Translations under genes and position numbers: made by a program
The notes under the pieces: model-generated
What the model was told of the DNA's origin: nothing
Databases searched by the model: none
The model's input: the letters and a program-made list of their open reading frames with translations, nothing else
Shown here: positions 1 to 8,716 of the stretch, piece after piece
How positions within the stretch are numbered: the first letter of the stretch is position 1
How the letters are laid out: every line of letters starts with the position of its first letter
DNA from: Echinicola rosea
GTDB taxonomy: Bacteria; Bacteroidota; Bacteroidia; Cytophagales; Cyclobacteriaceae
Direction of reading: 5' to 3'
NCBI RefSeq assembly: GCF_005281475.1
Contig: NZ_CP040106.1
Span: 377,501-441,500 of the forward strand
Length of the DNA stretch: 64,000 nt

Positions 1-599
1 TCCTGAACATTGCCCCGGGTGACCACGGGTCCCGTCCATCCTTGGCCCTTATCATAGATACCCAAGTGTACCCCCAAGGAATAGGTCTGCCCCAAAGTGT
101 ATTGATCCGAAAACACTTGGGTCACTTCTGTTTCATAGCTTGTCAAATCCACGGATGCAGTACCTGGATCCCTACTGGTCATCCTTTTCCCTGGCCGCCC
201 TGGGGTGGATGTCAGGAAAAAAACAGTAGCATCACTATGATTGTTGTACAGTGGATTGGCCATTTGCTCCGCATCGGGATAAAGCGGCCTGTCCGACTGC
301 CCATCATTTCGTTTACCAATAAACTCCACATAATCTCCTTGATCAAAACGGCCATCATCCTGACCATGGACATAAATGGCTACCTCTTCACCACGATGAT
401 ATACGCTCAGGGTCCGTGGATCGACACGAGAAGGGTTCATTCCTGATGCCGAAAGAGCAGCATAGCTAATTCTGTAAATTCCATCGGTAGTGGTTGGGAT
501 TTTATAATACGTCTTGGAATAATCAATCCACTCGGTTTGCCCTTTGGCCACCAATGCCCAAGTGATCATCAGGAGGTATAGGAAACTAGTCTTTTTCAT
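1..599 (-). CDS. porU2: PorU2-like C25-family protein, N-terminal part (runs off window)
   Basis: The minus-strand frame opens at 599 and stays open to the window edge (199 codons visible). It begins with a signal peptide (MKKTSFLYLLMITWALVAKG). The segment that follows, with IPTTTDGIYRISY near residue 35 and GDYVEFIGKRNDG near residue 88, is typical of the propeptide-like domain that precedes the caspase-like C25 peptidase in large Cytophagales PorU-type proteins. Known role of the family: type IX secretion sortase or a sortase-like relative at the cell surface. The catalytic domain lies outside the window, so activity cannot be judged. It starts 5 bp after the PorV-like gene, in the same direction, which supports a PorU/PorV-type pair. 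The alternative is a different C25 cell-surface protein. Confidence 0.75.
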   Translation of the reverse strand, partial: MKKTSFLYLLMITWALVAKGQTEWIDYSKTYYKIPTTTDGIYRISYAALSASGMNPSRVDPRTLSVYHRGEEVAIYVHGQDDGRFDQGDYVEFIGKRNDGQSDRPLYPDAEQMANPLYNNHSDATVFFLTSTPGRPGKRMTSRDPGTASVDLTSYETEVTQVFSDQYTLGQTYSLGVHLGIYDKGQGWTGPVVTRGNVQ

Positions 600-604
600 T
601 GTTA

Positions 605-1738
605 TTAATTTTCGCTCCATCCTTTATGTAACCGAAATCCTTCCGTCAATGGCTCCAAACTCACCTTGAGACTTAAAACATGGGAGTAAGGGGTTTCAGA
701 AACCGCTCCAATATCCGTCAGTGCATAATCGATGTATGCCTTTTCATTCAGAAAAACCCCCAATCCAAAACTTGGCTTGAACGACAGGGATTCACTCCCG
801 TCAAAATCTTTGATATATTGAAAATTGCTCACACCGCCCCTCAAGAACGCCACTCCCTTGTACCCGACTTCCATACCGATCTTTGGGTCAATGCTCATGA
901 CCGTCGTACTAATGACAGTATTACGCTGGCCATCAAATGTCATGTTCAAATCCAACACCGCCTGAGCCGTAATATAATCTTGAACCTGAAGGGTCTTTGA
1001 CAGACTTAATACCGCTTGTGGCAGCGTCAGTTCAACTGAATTTTGTGGAAGTTCGTTGTCCGTTTCGGCATAGATCTCCCGCACCATTTCTGCATTATGC
1101 GACCAAGCATTAAAAGTGGTCGTCACATCTCTCAACATCAAGCCAATTTGCCAACTATCGGCCAAAAAGATCCCCCCTACATCAAATCCGAACCCCCAGG
1201 CCTTAGCAAATTTCCCTACATTTCTATGGATAATTTTGGTATTGATCCCCGCCTTGAACACATCGCTGAAATCCCTGGCATAAGAAAGTAAAAGGGCATA
1301 ATCGGCGGCATTAAAAAACTGAATATTATCATAACTCAAGGCTCCGTTGGCATCGTATAAAAAACGCGTATCCGGAATATCATCGACCCCAAATCTGATC
1401 AATGAAACAGCCACTTGGTTATCCTCCTCGATATTGGTAGAAAAACCCGCATAATCGTACTTGGCTATACCCGCAAAATACTCCGCGTGCATCAGGAAAA
1501 ATTCATATTTATGCTCAATGGCCAGCAAGGCCGCCGGATTCCAATATGCTGCTGTCACGTCTTTCACTGCGGAGACCTGAGCTCCCCCCATCCCCAAAGC
1601 CCGGGCACCAACGCCAATATTCATAAATTCATTGGAGTATTTTGGCGTAATACCCTGCGCCACCACATCCATACTGGCCATCAGTAAAACAAAGCCTAAT
1701 AAAAAGTGTTTCAATGCAGTGATTTTCAATTTTTCCAC
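605..1738 (-). CDS. porV2: PorV/PorQ-family outer membrane protein (PorV2-like)
   Basis: A 377-residue protein with a signal peptide (about 1-27) followed by the family start NIGVGARALGMGGAQVS and AAYWNPAAL near residues 41-70, the hallmark of PorV/PorQ (FadL-like barrel) proteins. The remainder alternates short beta strands and ends in an aromatic/hydrophobic pattern expected of an outer membrane barrel. PorV shuttles type IX cargo to the PorU sortase. The immediate downstream partner is the C25/PorU-like gene, so the two probably form a dedicated second (PorU2/PorV2-type) pair rather than the core T9SS pair. The family is clear; the '2' assignment rests on gene pairing. Confidence 0.82.
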   Translation of the reverse strand: MEKLKITALKHFLLGFVLLMASMDVVAQGITPKYSNEFMNIGVGARALGMGGAQVSAVKDVTAAYWNPAALLAIEHKYEFFLMHAEYFAGIAKYDYAGFSTNIEEDNQVAVSLIRFGVDDIPDTRFLYDANGALSYDNIQFFNAADYALLLSYARDFSDVFKAGINTKIIHRNVGKFAKAWGFGFDVGGIFLADSWQIGLMLRDVTTTFNAWSHNAEMVREIYAETDNELPQNSVELTLPQAVLSLSKTLQVQDYITAQAVLDLNMTFDGQRNTVISTTVMSIDPKIGMEVGYKGVAFLRGGVSNFQYIKDFDGSESLSFKPSFGLGVFLNEKAYIDYALTDIGAVSETPYSHVLSLKVSLEPLTEGFRLHKGWSEN

Positions 1739-2147
1739 GGGTGCAAAGTAAAAAATTATTCAAGAGAAACGAACATCTCCTATTTAAATTATAAATCTTC
1801 ATCATAATTTTCTGACTGTTCATTACCGAACAAACCCTGTTCACTAAAAATACACCCCGAAAAAGGAATTAAGCACCAAAAAATTAGTCGAAAAAAAATC
1901 TATTTCTTTTTTCGACACCCACGAAATCACCCCATAAGGGCTAAAAAAGGGGTTTTATTTAGTCAAAAGCCAATTCTTGTATATTAAAAACATCCTTTGA
2001 TGACACAGTTTTATGTAATGCAAGGTAGCTGTTTTACCTTTGGTATTATTTTTCGGCATAAGATTAGGGAAATGAATTGACAAGGCAGGGAGTAAATATG
2101 ATGTAAATGAATCACCCTGATTTCATCTACACTAAAAAGAAAAATTG
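1739..2147. other. Divergent intergenic region with palindrome
   Basis: This 409-bp gap separates divergent porV2 and the PadR gene. It holds a long hairpin at 1888-1917: a 10-bp stem (GTCGAAAAAA / TTTTTTCGAC) around a 10-nt loop. A promoter-like element for the PadR gene lies at 2010-2042. No further gene-like signal is visible. Confidence 0.6.
2010..2042 (+). promoter_or_regulatory. Putative Bacteroidota promoter of padR-pspC
   Basis: TACCTTTG at 2035-2042 matches the Bacteroidota -7 consensus TAnnTTTG exactly. A weak TTTA lies about 21 bp upstream where the -33 TTTG would be. It lies about 105 bp before the PadR start codon. Confidence 0.42.
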
Positions 2148-2477
2148 ATGAAAGCATCCAACACACAAATACAAATGCGGAAAGGAATTCTGGAATTCTG
2201 CATCCTGCATATCATATCTCGGGGAGAAGTATATGCCTCGGATATGATCGAAGAGCTGACAGAAGCCAAGTTAATCGTAGTAGAAGGCACGCTCTATCCA
2301 TTGCTCAACAGGCTAAAAACAGCCGCGCTGGTCTCTTACAAGTGGGTAGAATCGGAGTCTGGGCCACCCAGAAAGTATTATTCCATCACCCCTGAAGGAA
2401 GTCAATTTCTTGACCAACTCAGTGGCACATGGAATGACCTGGTCACCTCCACTACATTAATCACCTCGAAAAAATAA
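2148..2477 (+). CDS. PadR-family transcriptional regulator
   Basis: About 109 residues. The N-terminal winged helix (residues 8-90) reads MRKGILEFCILHII, then the wing-forming EGTLYPLLNRL and GPPRKYYSITPEG motifs typical of PadR. The ATG at 2148 is chosen over an adjacent TTG at 2145. The gene ends 4 bp before the PspC-domain gene, so the two form an operon; PadR proteins usually repress their own operon, often of membrane-stress genes. The C-terminal helix is short, as in the PadR-s1 subclass. Confidence 0.9.
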   Translation: MKASNTQIQMRKGILEFCILHIISRGEVYASDMIEELTEAKLIVVEGTLYPLLNRLKTAALVSYKWVESESGPPRKYYSITPEGSQFLDQLSGTWNDLVTSTTLITSKK

Positions 2478-2481
2478 GGCC

Positions 2482-4401
2482 ATGAAAAAGACAATAAGCA
2501 TAAATATCAGCGGCATCCTTTTCCATATCGAAGAAGATGGCTATGACCACCTTAAAAAATACCTGGAATCTATCAACAAACACTTCTCACACTATGAGGA
2601 CAACCAGGAAATCATTAAGGACATCGAAAACCGCATCGCTGAGATCTTTCTCAGCAACCTGAAGAACAACAAGCAGGTCATCACAGCTGAAAACGTAGAC
2701 CGCCTTATCGAGAAGATGGGGACGATCGCTGATTTCAAGGCAGTGGAAGAAGAGAAAATACCTGATACCGACACCTCCCAGGAAACGAATGCAGAGGAAG
2801 AAAACGGCGATAGTGAGTTTTATAAATACATTACCCCGCCGGACCAAGAAGCGGGAAAAGGATATAAAAAACTCACCAGGCTGGAAAACAGCAAAATCCT
2901 TGGAGGTGTCTGTGCCGGACTGGCCCATTACTTGGCCATTGACCCGCTATGGACACGACTAGTGGCAATCCTGTTGCTTTTCAGTGGGGAATTTTCGCTT
3001 CGCAATTTTGACTTCTTTCCCTTGGACTGGAACATTTCGCTTTCCTTAGGCTGGTGGGCTGTCTTGGCCTATATCGTGCTATGGATCATCCTGCCGGTTT
3101 CTTACGAAAAGCCTGAAGACAAAAAGATCAAAAAGCTCTACCGTAATCCTGACGACAGGGTAATCGGGGGTGTCAGCAGTGGATTGGCTGCATACTTCAA
3201 AATAGAAGTCCTTTGGGCACGTTTGGCTTTCGTGGGATTGATATTCGCTGGTGGTGCAGGACTGGTGATTTACCTGATTCTCTGGATCATCACACCCGTT
3301 GCAAAATCCATCACCGAGCGGATCAAGATGAAAGGAGGCGAAATCACCCTGAGTACCATCGAAAGTACCATTATCGAAAACAGGCAAATTCCCGAGCCTC
3401 CGATCACACCTAAAAACCAAAAAACATGGTTGGCTCCATTTCGGTTTCTGGGGGACCTGATCAATGGCCTGGGAAAGGCCCTGGGCCCCTTCGGTAGGTT
3501 TATGCTCGACGTTATCAGGGTGGCGTTTGGATTGCTCATCTTCTTTATTGGGCTGATCATTTCACTTATACCGCTGGCATTCTTAGGGGCCTATTTCGAG
3601 TTTTTCACCAATGACAGCCTACGCTACATGATCGACAATGTGCCAGTAGAAATGCTGTCTGAGCTCGTGCCCATCTGGCTGGCGATCGCTGTAAGCGTAT
3701 TGGTATTCATCCCTGGACTGATCCTCACCTTGCTTGGCATCAGCGTGATCATCAGAAGAAGCTTGATCGAATCAAGGTTTGGTCTGGTCTCCTTTGGCAT
3801 CTGGCTGCTGAGCATCATGGTGTGCGCCTTTCAGATTCCCAAGACCATTGCAGAGTTCAAGGACCAAGGGAAATTCACTACCGAAACCGTACTCGACCTC
3901 AAAGGAAGCGTGTTTATCTTGGAAGGTGGTGACCGTGAGCAGAGCATAGACGATTTTGACCTGGTTCAGATCCAGTTAAAAGGAACTCCCGACAGCACAG
4001 TGCGCTTAGAGCAGAACTTCAGGTCGCAGGGACACTCTAGGACGGACGCCATCGAAAATGCCAAAGCTATCCAGTACGACTATTCGGTAAAAGATTCAAC
4101 CCTTACCTTCTCCCGTACGCTGGAGTTTGCCAAGATGGCCAAATTTCGTGGACAGAATCTTTACCAAACCCTTCACATTCCCTACAACCGTCCTTTTGTC
4201 ATGGACAAATCGATGATATCGATCCTCAGAAGCACCATATACACCAATGGCTATAAACTGAAGGATGTTACCCAACACAATTATTGGGTGTTTAACGAAG
4301 ATGGGCTGCTCTGCCTCACCTGCCACGACGAACACAAGCAGAGTCAAGCGGACAGCCTCTCCAGGGTGAAATTTAAAGACACCTTCTTCATGAAGGAATA
4401 A
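2482..4401 (+). CDS. PspC-domain membrane protein (double PspC)
   Basis: 639 residues. Residues 1-95 are the soluble N-terminal region seen in Bacteroidota PspC proteins. Two PspC domains follow: LGGVCAGLAHYLAIDPLWTR (around 140) and IGGVSSGLAAYFKIEVLWAR (around 228), each with hydrophobic membrane segments. More transmembrane helices occur at roughly 340-365, 395-420 and 435-450, and then a soluble beta-rich C-terminal domain of about 180 residues. PspC domains sense or buffer envelope stress in other phyla; here the ligand is unknown. It is co-transcribed with the PadR regulator and followed by a strong terminator. Confidence 0.9.
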   Translation: MKKTISINISGILFHIEEDGYDHLKKYLESINKHFSHYEDNQEIIKDIENRIAEIFLSNLKNNKQVITAENVDRLIEKMGTIADFKAVEEEKIPDTDTSQETNAEEENGDSEFYKYITPPDQEAGKGYKKLTRLENSKILGGVCAGLAHYLAIDPLWTRLVAILLLFSGEFSLRNFDFFPLDWNISLSLGWWAVLAYIVLWIILPVSYEKPEDKKIKKLYRNPDDRVIGGVSSGLAAYFKIEVLWARLAFVGLIFAGGAGLVIYLILWIITPVAKSITERIKMKGGEITLSTIESTIIENRQIPEPPITPKNQKTWLAPFRFLGDLINGLGKALGPFGRFMLDVIRVAFGLLIFFIGLIISLIPLAFLGAYFEFFTNDSLRYMIDNVPVEMLSELVPIWLAIAVSVLVFIPGLILTLLGISVIIRRSLIESRFGLVSFGIWLLSIMVCAFQIPKTIAEFKDQGKFTTETVLDLKGSVFILEGGDREQSIDDFDLVQIQLKGTPDSTVRLEQNFRSQGHSRTDAIENAKAIQYDYSVKDSTLTFSRTLEFAKMAKFRGQNLYQTLHIPYNRPFVMDKSMISILRSTIYTNGYKLKDVTQHNYWVFNEDGLLCLTCHDEHKQSQADSLSRVKFKDTFFMKE

Positions 4402-4433
4402 AGTATCATATGCGTTGATTTGATTTATAGAAA

Positions 4434-4470
4434 GGCAAGTGTGACATCGCACTTGCCATTTTCTTTTTTG
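4434..4470 (+). terminator. Rho-independent terminator after PspC gene
   Basis: Perfect 8-bp stem GGCAAGTG/CACTTGCC with an 8-nt loop (4434-4457), followed by a T-rich tract (ATTTTCTTTTTTG). Confidence 0.85.
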
Positions 4471-4686
4471 ATTATAAACTTTCTTCCCAGTAGTTTTTAT
4501 TTCTTACGGAACGCACACAAAACCCAGAATGAAACAACGCTTCTCTGGGATTTAAGTAGTTTCTGTGAGGACCTATTTCTTATCTCTGTGATTACTGGTA
4601 TCATTGCGGATATACCTATTTTCGTTTTACCTTTCTATAATTCCTACTTGTAAAAGTCAAAATAGACACATTCTCTCTTATCCTTT

Positions 4687-5062
4687 CAGGGCAAACGCAT
4701 TTAGGATTAATTTCGTGTAGGGCAGCTATCATCCGTGCCGCTGGCACTCCTTCTGGAGGCTGATGAGTGCTTAACGTCCTGCGGATGAATCCCAGATTAC
4801 TAAATTTATCGTGCCGCTGGCACTTTACCGCAGTTTGTACATTAGGAATAGCAGCAACTGGCACAAAATCAAATTAAGGCAAACGAATTCGTACTCATAA
4901 ACCTGACCACTTAATGCGAAGAACGCTCCATGGCCTAGATTTTTTGCCTACTTTTTCATCAATGGAAAAAGTAGGAAAGTCCAATAAAGCATATGAAGCT
5001 AAATTCCATAGGAACGGCAGATATATTCAAACTGGAACACTTTTTTAAATGCGTTCGCCCTG
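4687..5062. mobile_element. Family A MITE-like element, intact copy (A1)
   Basis: 376-bp non-coding element in the gap between the PspC and lipoprotein genes. The left end CAGGGCAAACGCATTTA and right end TAAATGCGTTCGCCCTG are inverted repeats with one mismatch in 17. A perfect 10-bp direct repeat CTTATCCTTT flanks it (4677-4686 and 5063-5072). Inside are two GTGCCGCTGGCAC mini-hairpins (4735, 4811) and a long hairpin at 4947-4975 (CCTACTTTTTC/GAAAAAGTAGG). The right-hand 200 bp recur at 50710-50919. No reading frame of note lies inside. The CAGGG-type terminus recalls ISAs1-family ends, but that link is only a guess. Confidence 0.85.
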
Positions 5063-5138
5063 CTTATCCTTTCCAATACCACGGACTTGGCACAAAATAT
5101 GTAAGCTCCAAACTAGCATTCACAAGAAAACATAGACC

Positions 5139-5627
5139 ATGAAAACCAAAAAAGCATTATCATCCCTCTCTTTTTCATTAATTGCCGTGGCCATTTTTAC
5201 TGTGCTCCTTTGTGGATGTAAGGCACAGCGGGTAGATACGCAAGGGATAGTAGGTCAAGTATATTGGATTGATGGAAACCAAATGCCGACCATCACCGAC
5301 GGCAGCAACGAAACTCCTGCAAAACCGGAAAGAAAAAAAGTAAAAAGAACTATCCGCATCTATGAGCGGACGCACATCAACCAAGCCACCATGGGCGACT
5401 ATTTATTTAAGGATATCGAAACGCCAATGATCGCCGAGATAGAAACAGAAGAGGATGGTAGTTTTGCCATTGGGCTTGCCCCTGGAGCCTATTCGATTTT
5501 TACGGTTGAGGAAAACGGGTACTTCGCCAATGTCTATGACCTGGACAGCTACATCCAGCCCGTGGAAGTAAAAGCCGACGAATGGAACAACATCCAAATC
5601 CTGATCAACTATCAAGCGGCGTATTAA
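5139..5627 (+). CDS. Small lipoprotein with carboxypeptidase-regulatory-like fold
   Basis: 162 residues. Signal peptide with lipobox LLCGC, predicting lipidation at Cys27. The mature part starts GIVGQVYWIDGNQMP and later has EIETEEDGSFAIGLAPGAYSIF, the beta-sandwich pattern of CarboxypepD_reg/transthyretin-like domains. Probably an envelope lipoprotein; no enzymatic residues are seen. It stands alone between two element-rich gaps, so context gives no function. Confidence 0.7.
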   Translation: MKTKKALSSLSFSLIAVAIFTVLLCGCKAQRVDTQGIVGQVYWIDGNQMPTITDGSNETPAKPERKKVKRTIRIYERTHINQATMGDYLFKDIETPMIAEIETEEDGSFAIGLAPGAYSIFTVEENGYFANVYDLDSYIQPVEVKADEWNNIQILINYQAAY

Positions 5628-6269
5628 ACGGATCTGTGGTAATCAGGATTTGAAATCCCCTTTCCACCTTTGTGAATAGCACCAACATCCATAGGGATGT
5701 ATTTTTCAGGAAACGTATATGCGTTAGCCTGAAGGCTACGGTCTGTGCCATGCTGGGAAGCATGACGAAGCAATCTCGTTAACAAAGGAAAGATGGCTTC
5801 ACTCCGTCGTACGACCTTCCATATGACGTTTTTTTATGAATCCCTAATTTTAGTGAGCCACAGGCTCAACTTTAAACCCGGAATATGCATTAGCCTATCT
5901 GTTGCGACCTGAAACTGTTTCAAAATCAGCCGTTTCACTTTAGTTTTCGGCAAAACCGTAGCGGTGCTACGCTAATGCCTCCAAACTAACTGATTTTCTT
6001 GCAATTTCAGCTCTCACTACGATTCCTAATGCATAATCCGAGTTAAACGTCCCTCAGTACAACTGAAGGGACAACCGGACCGAAATGGATCAAACCTCAA
6101 ATTGTTTTAAAATGAATCGCTACGGTTTTATAAAAAAATTTCCAATCCCCATGCAACCCTTTTTGCTTAACTTGTATCTACCTTATTGAAACCCTCCTCC
6201 TGTCGGTCAATGAGACTGGAGAAAGAGTTTTAAAAACCTTAAGACATTTTCGAGGGAACGCAAAAAGCA
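5628..6269. other. Gene-free gap holding a family C element
   Basis: About 640 bp without a convincing gene. It contains the family C element at 5875-6044 and, to its left, degenerate repeat-like text (ATATGCGTTAGCCTGAAGG near 5718) resembling other gaps in the window. The last 200 bp should hold the promoter of the sigma-factor operon, but I see no clear TAnnTTTG. Confidence 0.5.
5875..6044. repeat. Family C palindromic-ended repeat, uninterrupted copy (C1)
   Basis: About 170 bp. The left end AACCCGGAATATGCATTAG and right end CTAATGCATAATCCGAGTT are imperfect inverted repeats (17 of 19 pair). Inside is a small hairpin CGTAGC-GGT-GCTACG. A second copy (12803-13680) is split by a family B element; partial ends occur at 36401-36448 and inside A2. 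No convincing target duplication was found. Confidence 0.7.
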
Positions 6270-6839
6270 ATGTTTATCAGAAAAACTTTTACCACTGAAT
6301 CCGCCATCATACAAGGATGCCTCAAGGGAAATCGTAATGCCCAGAAGCACCTGTATGATCACTATTCTGGAAAGTTTCTGATCATATGCCGAAGGTATAT
6401 CAAAGACCGTGACCTTGCGGAGGATGTGATGATCGAAGGGTTTATGAAAATATTTGAAAAATTGGATCAATATGAAGCCAAGGGCAGTTTTGAGGGATGG
6501 ATGAAGCGCATTATCGTCACCCAATCACTGCTTACGCTTAGAAAAAACCAAAAACTGTCCATGGAAGTAAACTTGGACTACGAACTGGAGACGAGCTTGC
6601 CCCAATATGAATTTGTGGACATGGAAGCCAACGAACTATTGGAAATGATCCATGAATTGCCACTCGGCTACCAGACGGTTTTTAACCTGTACGCCATAGA
6701 AGGATACAGTCATGCAGAGATCAGTGATCTTTTGGGGATTTCGGAAAACACGTCCAAATCCCAACTCAGCAGGGCCAGGGCCATGCTAAAACAAAAAATC
6801 ACCCAGTTACAGTTAAAAGAAAGGAGAATCAATGGATAA
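6270..6839 (+). CDS. ECF-type RNA polymerase sigma factor
   Basis: 189 residues. Region 2 at about 20-85 (HLYDHYSGKFLIICRRYI, then DLAEDVMIEGFMKIF) and region 4 at about 125-180 (LPLGYQTVFNLYAIEGYSH then EISDLLGISENTSKSQL) give a clear sigma-70 ECF protein. Its last 8 bp overlap the next gene, whose product looks like a membrane anti-sigma partner. It probably directs transcription of this envelope operon (6270-9640) and other targets. Confidence 0.92.
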   Translation: MFIRKTFTTESAIIQGCLKGNRNAQKHLYDHYSGKFLIICRRYIKDRDLAEDVMIEGFMKIFEKLDQYEAKGSFEGWMKRIIVTQSLLTLRKNQKLSMEVNLDYELETSLPQYEFVDMEANELLEMIHELPLGYQTVFNLYAIEGYSHAEISDLLGISENTSKSQLSRARAMLKQKITQLQLKERRING

Positions 6840-7623
6840 GCAGCAACATCCCATAGACAAATTGTTCCGCGACAAACTGGAGCAGCACCATGAAAAGCCA
6901 AGCAGATTGGCCTGGGAACGACTGGAGTCCCAACTGGAACCCAACAAGTCCGGCAACAAATGGGGCTGGATGCGTGCAGCAGCCGTGTTTATTGGTATCA
7001 TAGGCCTAGCCTACCTGCTCTGGCAATATGCACCTGTCCAACAACCAACAGCACCTCAAATCGCTGAAAAAACAGCAGAAAAGGATCTGCTACCGAATGA
7101 GGACAGCAAAACCGCTCCACAACCAACAATCACAGACCAACCAGCTTCAGAAGAAGTAAAAGCGCCGATAGCCGAAAAAGAACAGCCAGAAAACAAACAA
7201 AACACAACAAAGCCTACTGGGCAGGAACCCTCCGCCAAAACCTCTAAAACACCCGTAAAACCGGTCCAAAAAGACATCCAACAGGAGCAGGTTGCGGAGC
7301 TCAACCAAAAGGGTACCGCAGTACCAAAGGCTGATATCAAACCGCTACCACAACTTGAAGTACCCTCGCCCGATATGGAGGAGCTTATTGCCGAAAACAC
7401 CACGGTAACCACGGAGAAAGAAGCAGCTGTTCCCTATAAAGTAAGCATTAAGTCGAGTGGCATCAGCGAAAAACCCAAAAAGGAAAAACTCGTCGAAGAA
7501 ATCGGCAACAAGATCAATACACTAGGTGGCCTATTGGGCAAAGTAGATCAAGGATATGCAGACCTGCAGGATGCAAAAAACAATCTCTTTGCAGCACTGA
7601 TCACCAAAAACGAAACAAAATAA
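6832..7623 (+). CDS. Single-pass membrane protein, likely anti-sigma partner
   Basis: 263 residues, no recognised enzyme motif. A charged cytoplasmic N-terminus (about 1-45, including LERLESQLEPN-like sequence) precedes one transmembrane helix (about 48-66, AAAVFIGIIGLAYLLW). A long periplasmic stretch rich in Lys, Glu, Pro, Gln and Thr follows. This layout, plus an 8-bp overlap with the ECF sigma gene, is what membrane anti-sigma proteins of Bacteroidota show. No ZAS zinc-binding motif is visible, so the role is inferred from layout and position. Confidence 0.6.
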   Translation: MDKQQHPIDKLFRDKLEQHHEKPSRLAWERLESQLEPNKSGNKWGWMRAAAVFIGIIGLAYLLWQYAPVQQPTAPQIAEKTAEKDLLPNEDSKTAPQPTITDQPASEEVKAPIAEKEQPENKQNTTKPTGQEPSAKTSKTPVKPVQKDIQQEQVAELNQKGTAVPKADIKPLPQLEVPSPDMEELIAENTTVTTEKEAAVPYKVSIKSSGISEKPKKEKLVEEIGNKINTLGGLLGKVDQGYADLQDAKNNLFAALITKNETK

Positions 7624-7647
7624 GCAACAACATTAACTTTAGGAACG

Positions 7648-8685
7648 ATGAAAAGATACCTTTTGGCCTTGATTTTATTGGCCTTAGCACACACTTCCTT
7701 TGCCTCAGGAGGGACTGATAGTGTTTCCACAGCGGCAAAGGACAGCATTATCGTAGAATATGGCCATTCAGGAAAAATCGTCATCCTCGTCGATAACAAG
7801 GAGGATTTTGAAAAATTAAAAATCCTGGATGTCAACCAGATCATTGATGAATTGGATTTGGAACTGGACGAGGACACAGGCGACCTTACCGTGGTGGAGA
7901 TCAGTGACAAGGACGGCCACAGCAAAGAAATCGTCAAAGTAGAAGAAGGTGGTGCCGAAACGGCCGTTTCCGTAGGAAGAATAAAGGTCATCGTGGACGA
8001 ATCCGGCCCTACCACCAAAGTACGTGTGGAAAAAACCAAGAAGCCAGAACCCAGCTTCCGGACCTATTTTAACGTGGACCTGGGCATCAACAACTACCTC
8101 AGGGATGGTGGTGGATTCCCCACTTCCGACCAGCCTTATGCCGTCAAAGGCTGGGGAAGCTGGAATGTAGGCCTAAACCTGATGGCCAGTCAGCGCCTGT
8201 CCAAAGGCTTCTATTGGGATTTTGGACTTGGCGTACAATGGTACAACTTCAAGTTTGAAAACCGCGACTACCAAGCTGTCCGGGGAGACCAAAACATCGA
8301 GTTCATTCAACGCACTGATGTGGATGGCTTCAAAAGTAAAGTTTCCGCTTCCTACCTAACTGCCATGACCCTGCTCAAAGTGGACTTTGGGAGAATGAAT
8401 GACAATGGCAACAAAGGCCTAAAAATTGCCGCTGGCCCCTATTTTGGCTACCGGGTAGGCGGAAGGAGCAAGTACGTATATCGTGAAATAGGCGGCTCCG
8501 GCAGGCACAAAGACAAGCTGAACACCGGGATCTACCTGAACAATATCCGCTATGGTATCCGTGGTGAAATCGGCATTGGTCGCGTCACATTTTTCTCTAC
8601 TTATGACCTGAACGAACTCTATCAAGATGGCAAAGGCCCTACCAGTGAATCCCTACACCCGATTACCTTTGGTCTCGTTTTTTAA
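7648..8685 (+). CDS. Outer membrane beta-barrel protein
   Basis: 345 residues with a signal peptide (MKRYLLALILLALAHTSFA). Residues 25-130 form a charged acidic/valine-rich periplasmic domain. From about 135 (FRTYFNVDLGINNYL) strands alternate to the end, and the protein closes with LHPITFGLVF, a C-terminal aromatic signature of BamA-inserted barrels. Third gene of the sigma operon, 24 bp after the anti-sigma-like gene. Substrate unknown. Confidence 0.75.
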   Translation: MKRYLLALILLALAHTSFASGGTDSVSTAAKDSIIVEYGHSGKIVILVDNKEDFEKLKILDVNQIIDELDLELDEDTGDLTVVEISDKDGHSKEIVKVEEGGAETAVSVGRIKVIVDESGPTTKVRVEKTKKPEPSFRTYFNVDLGINNYLRDGGGFPTSDQPYAVKGWGSWNVGLNLMASQRLSKGFYWDFGLGVQWYNFKFENRDYQAVRGDQNIEFIQRTDVDGFKSKVSASYLTAMTLLKVDFGRMNDNGNKGLKIAAGPYFGYRVGGRSKYVYREIGGSGRHKDKLNTGIYLNNIRYGIRGEIGIGRVTFFSTYDLNELYQDGKGPTSESLHPITFGLVF

Positions 8686-8716
8686 ACAAACCTTCCCACA
8701 CACTAAACACATTACC

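Noticed and set aside
42..446. Plus-strand frame of 134 codons at the start of the window
   Set aside because: The opposite strand holds the signal peptide and domain start of the C25/PorU-like protein; the plus frame is its shadow.
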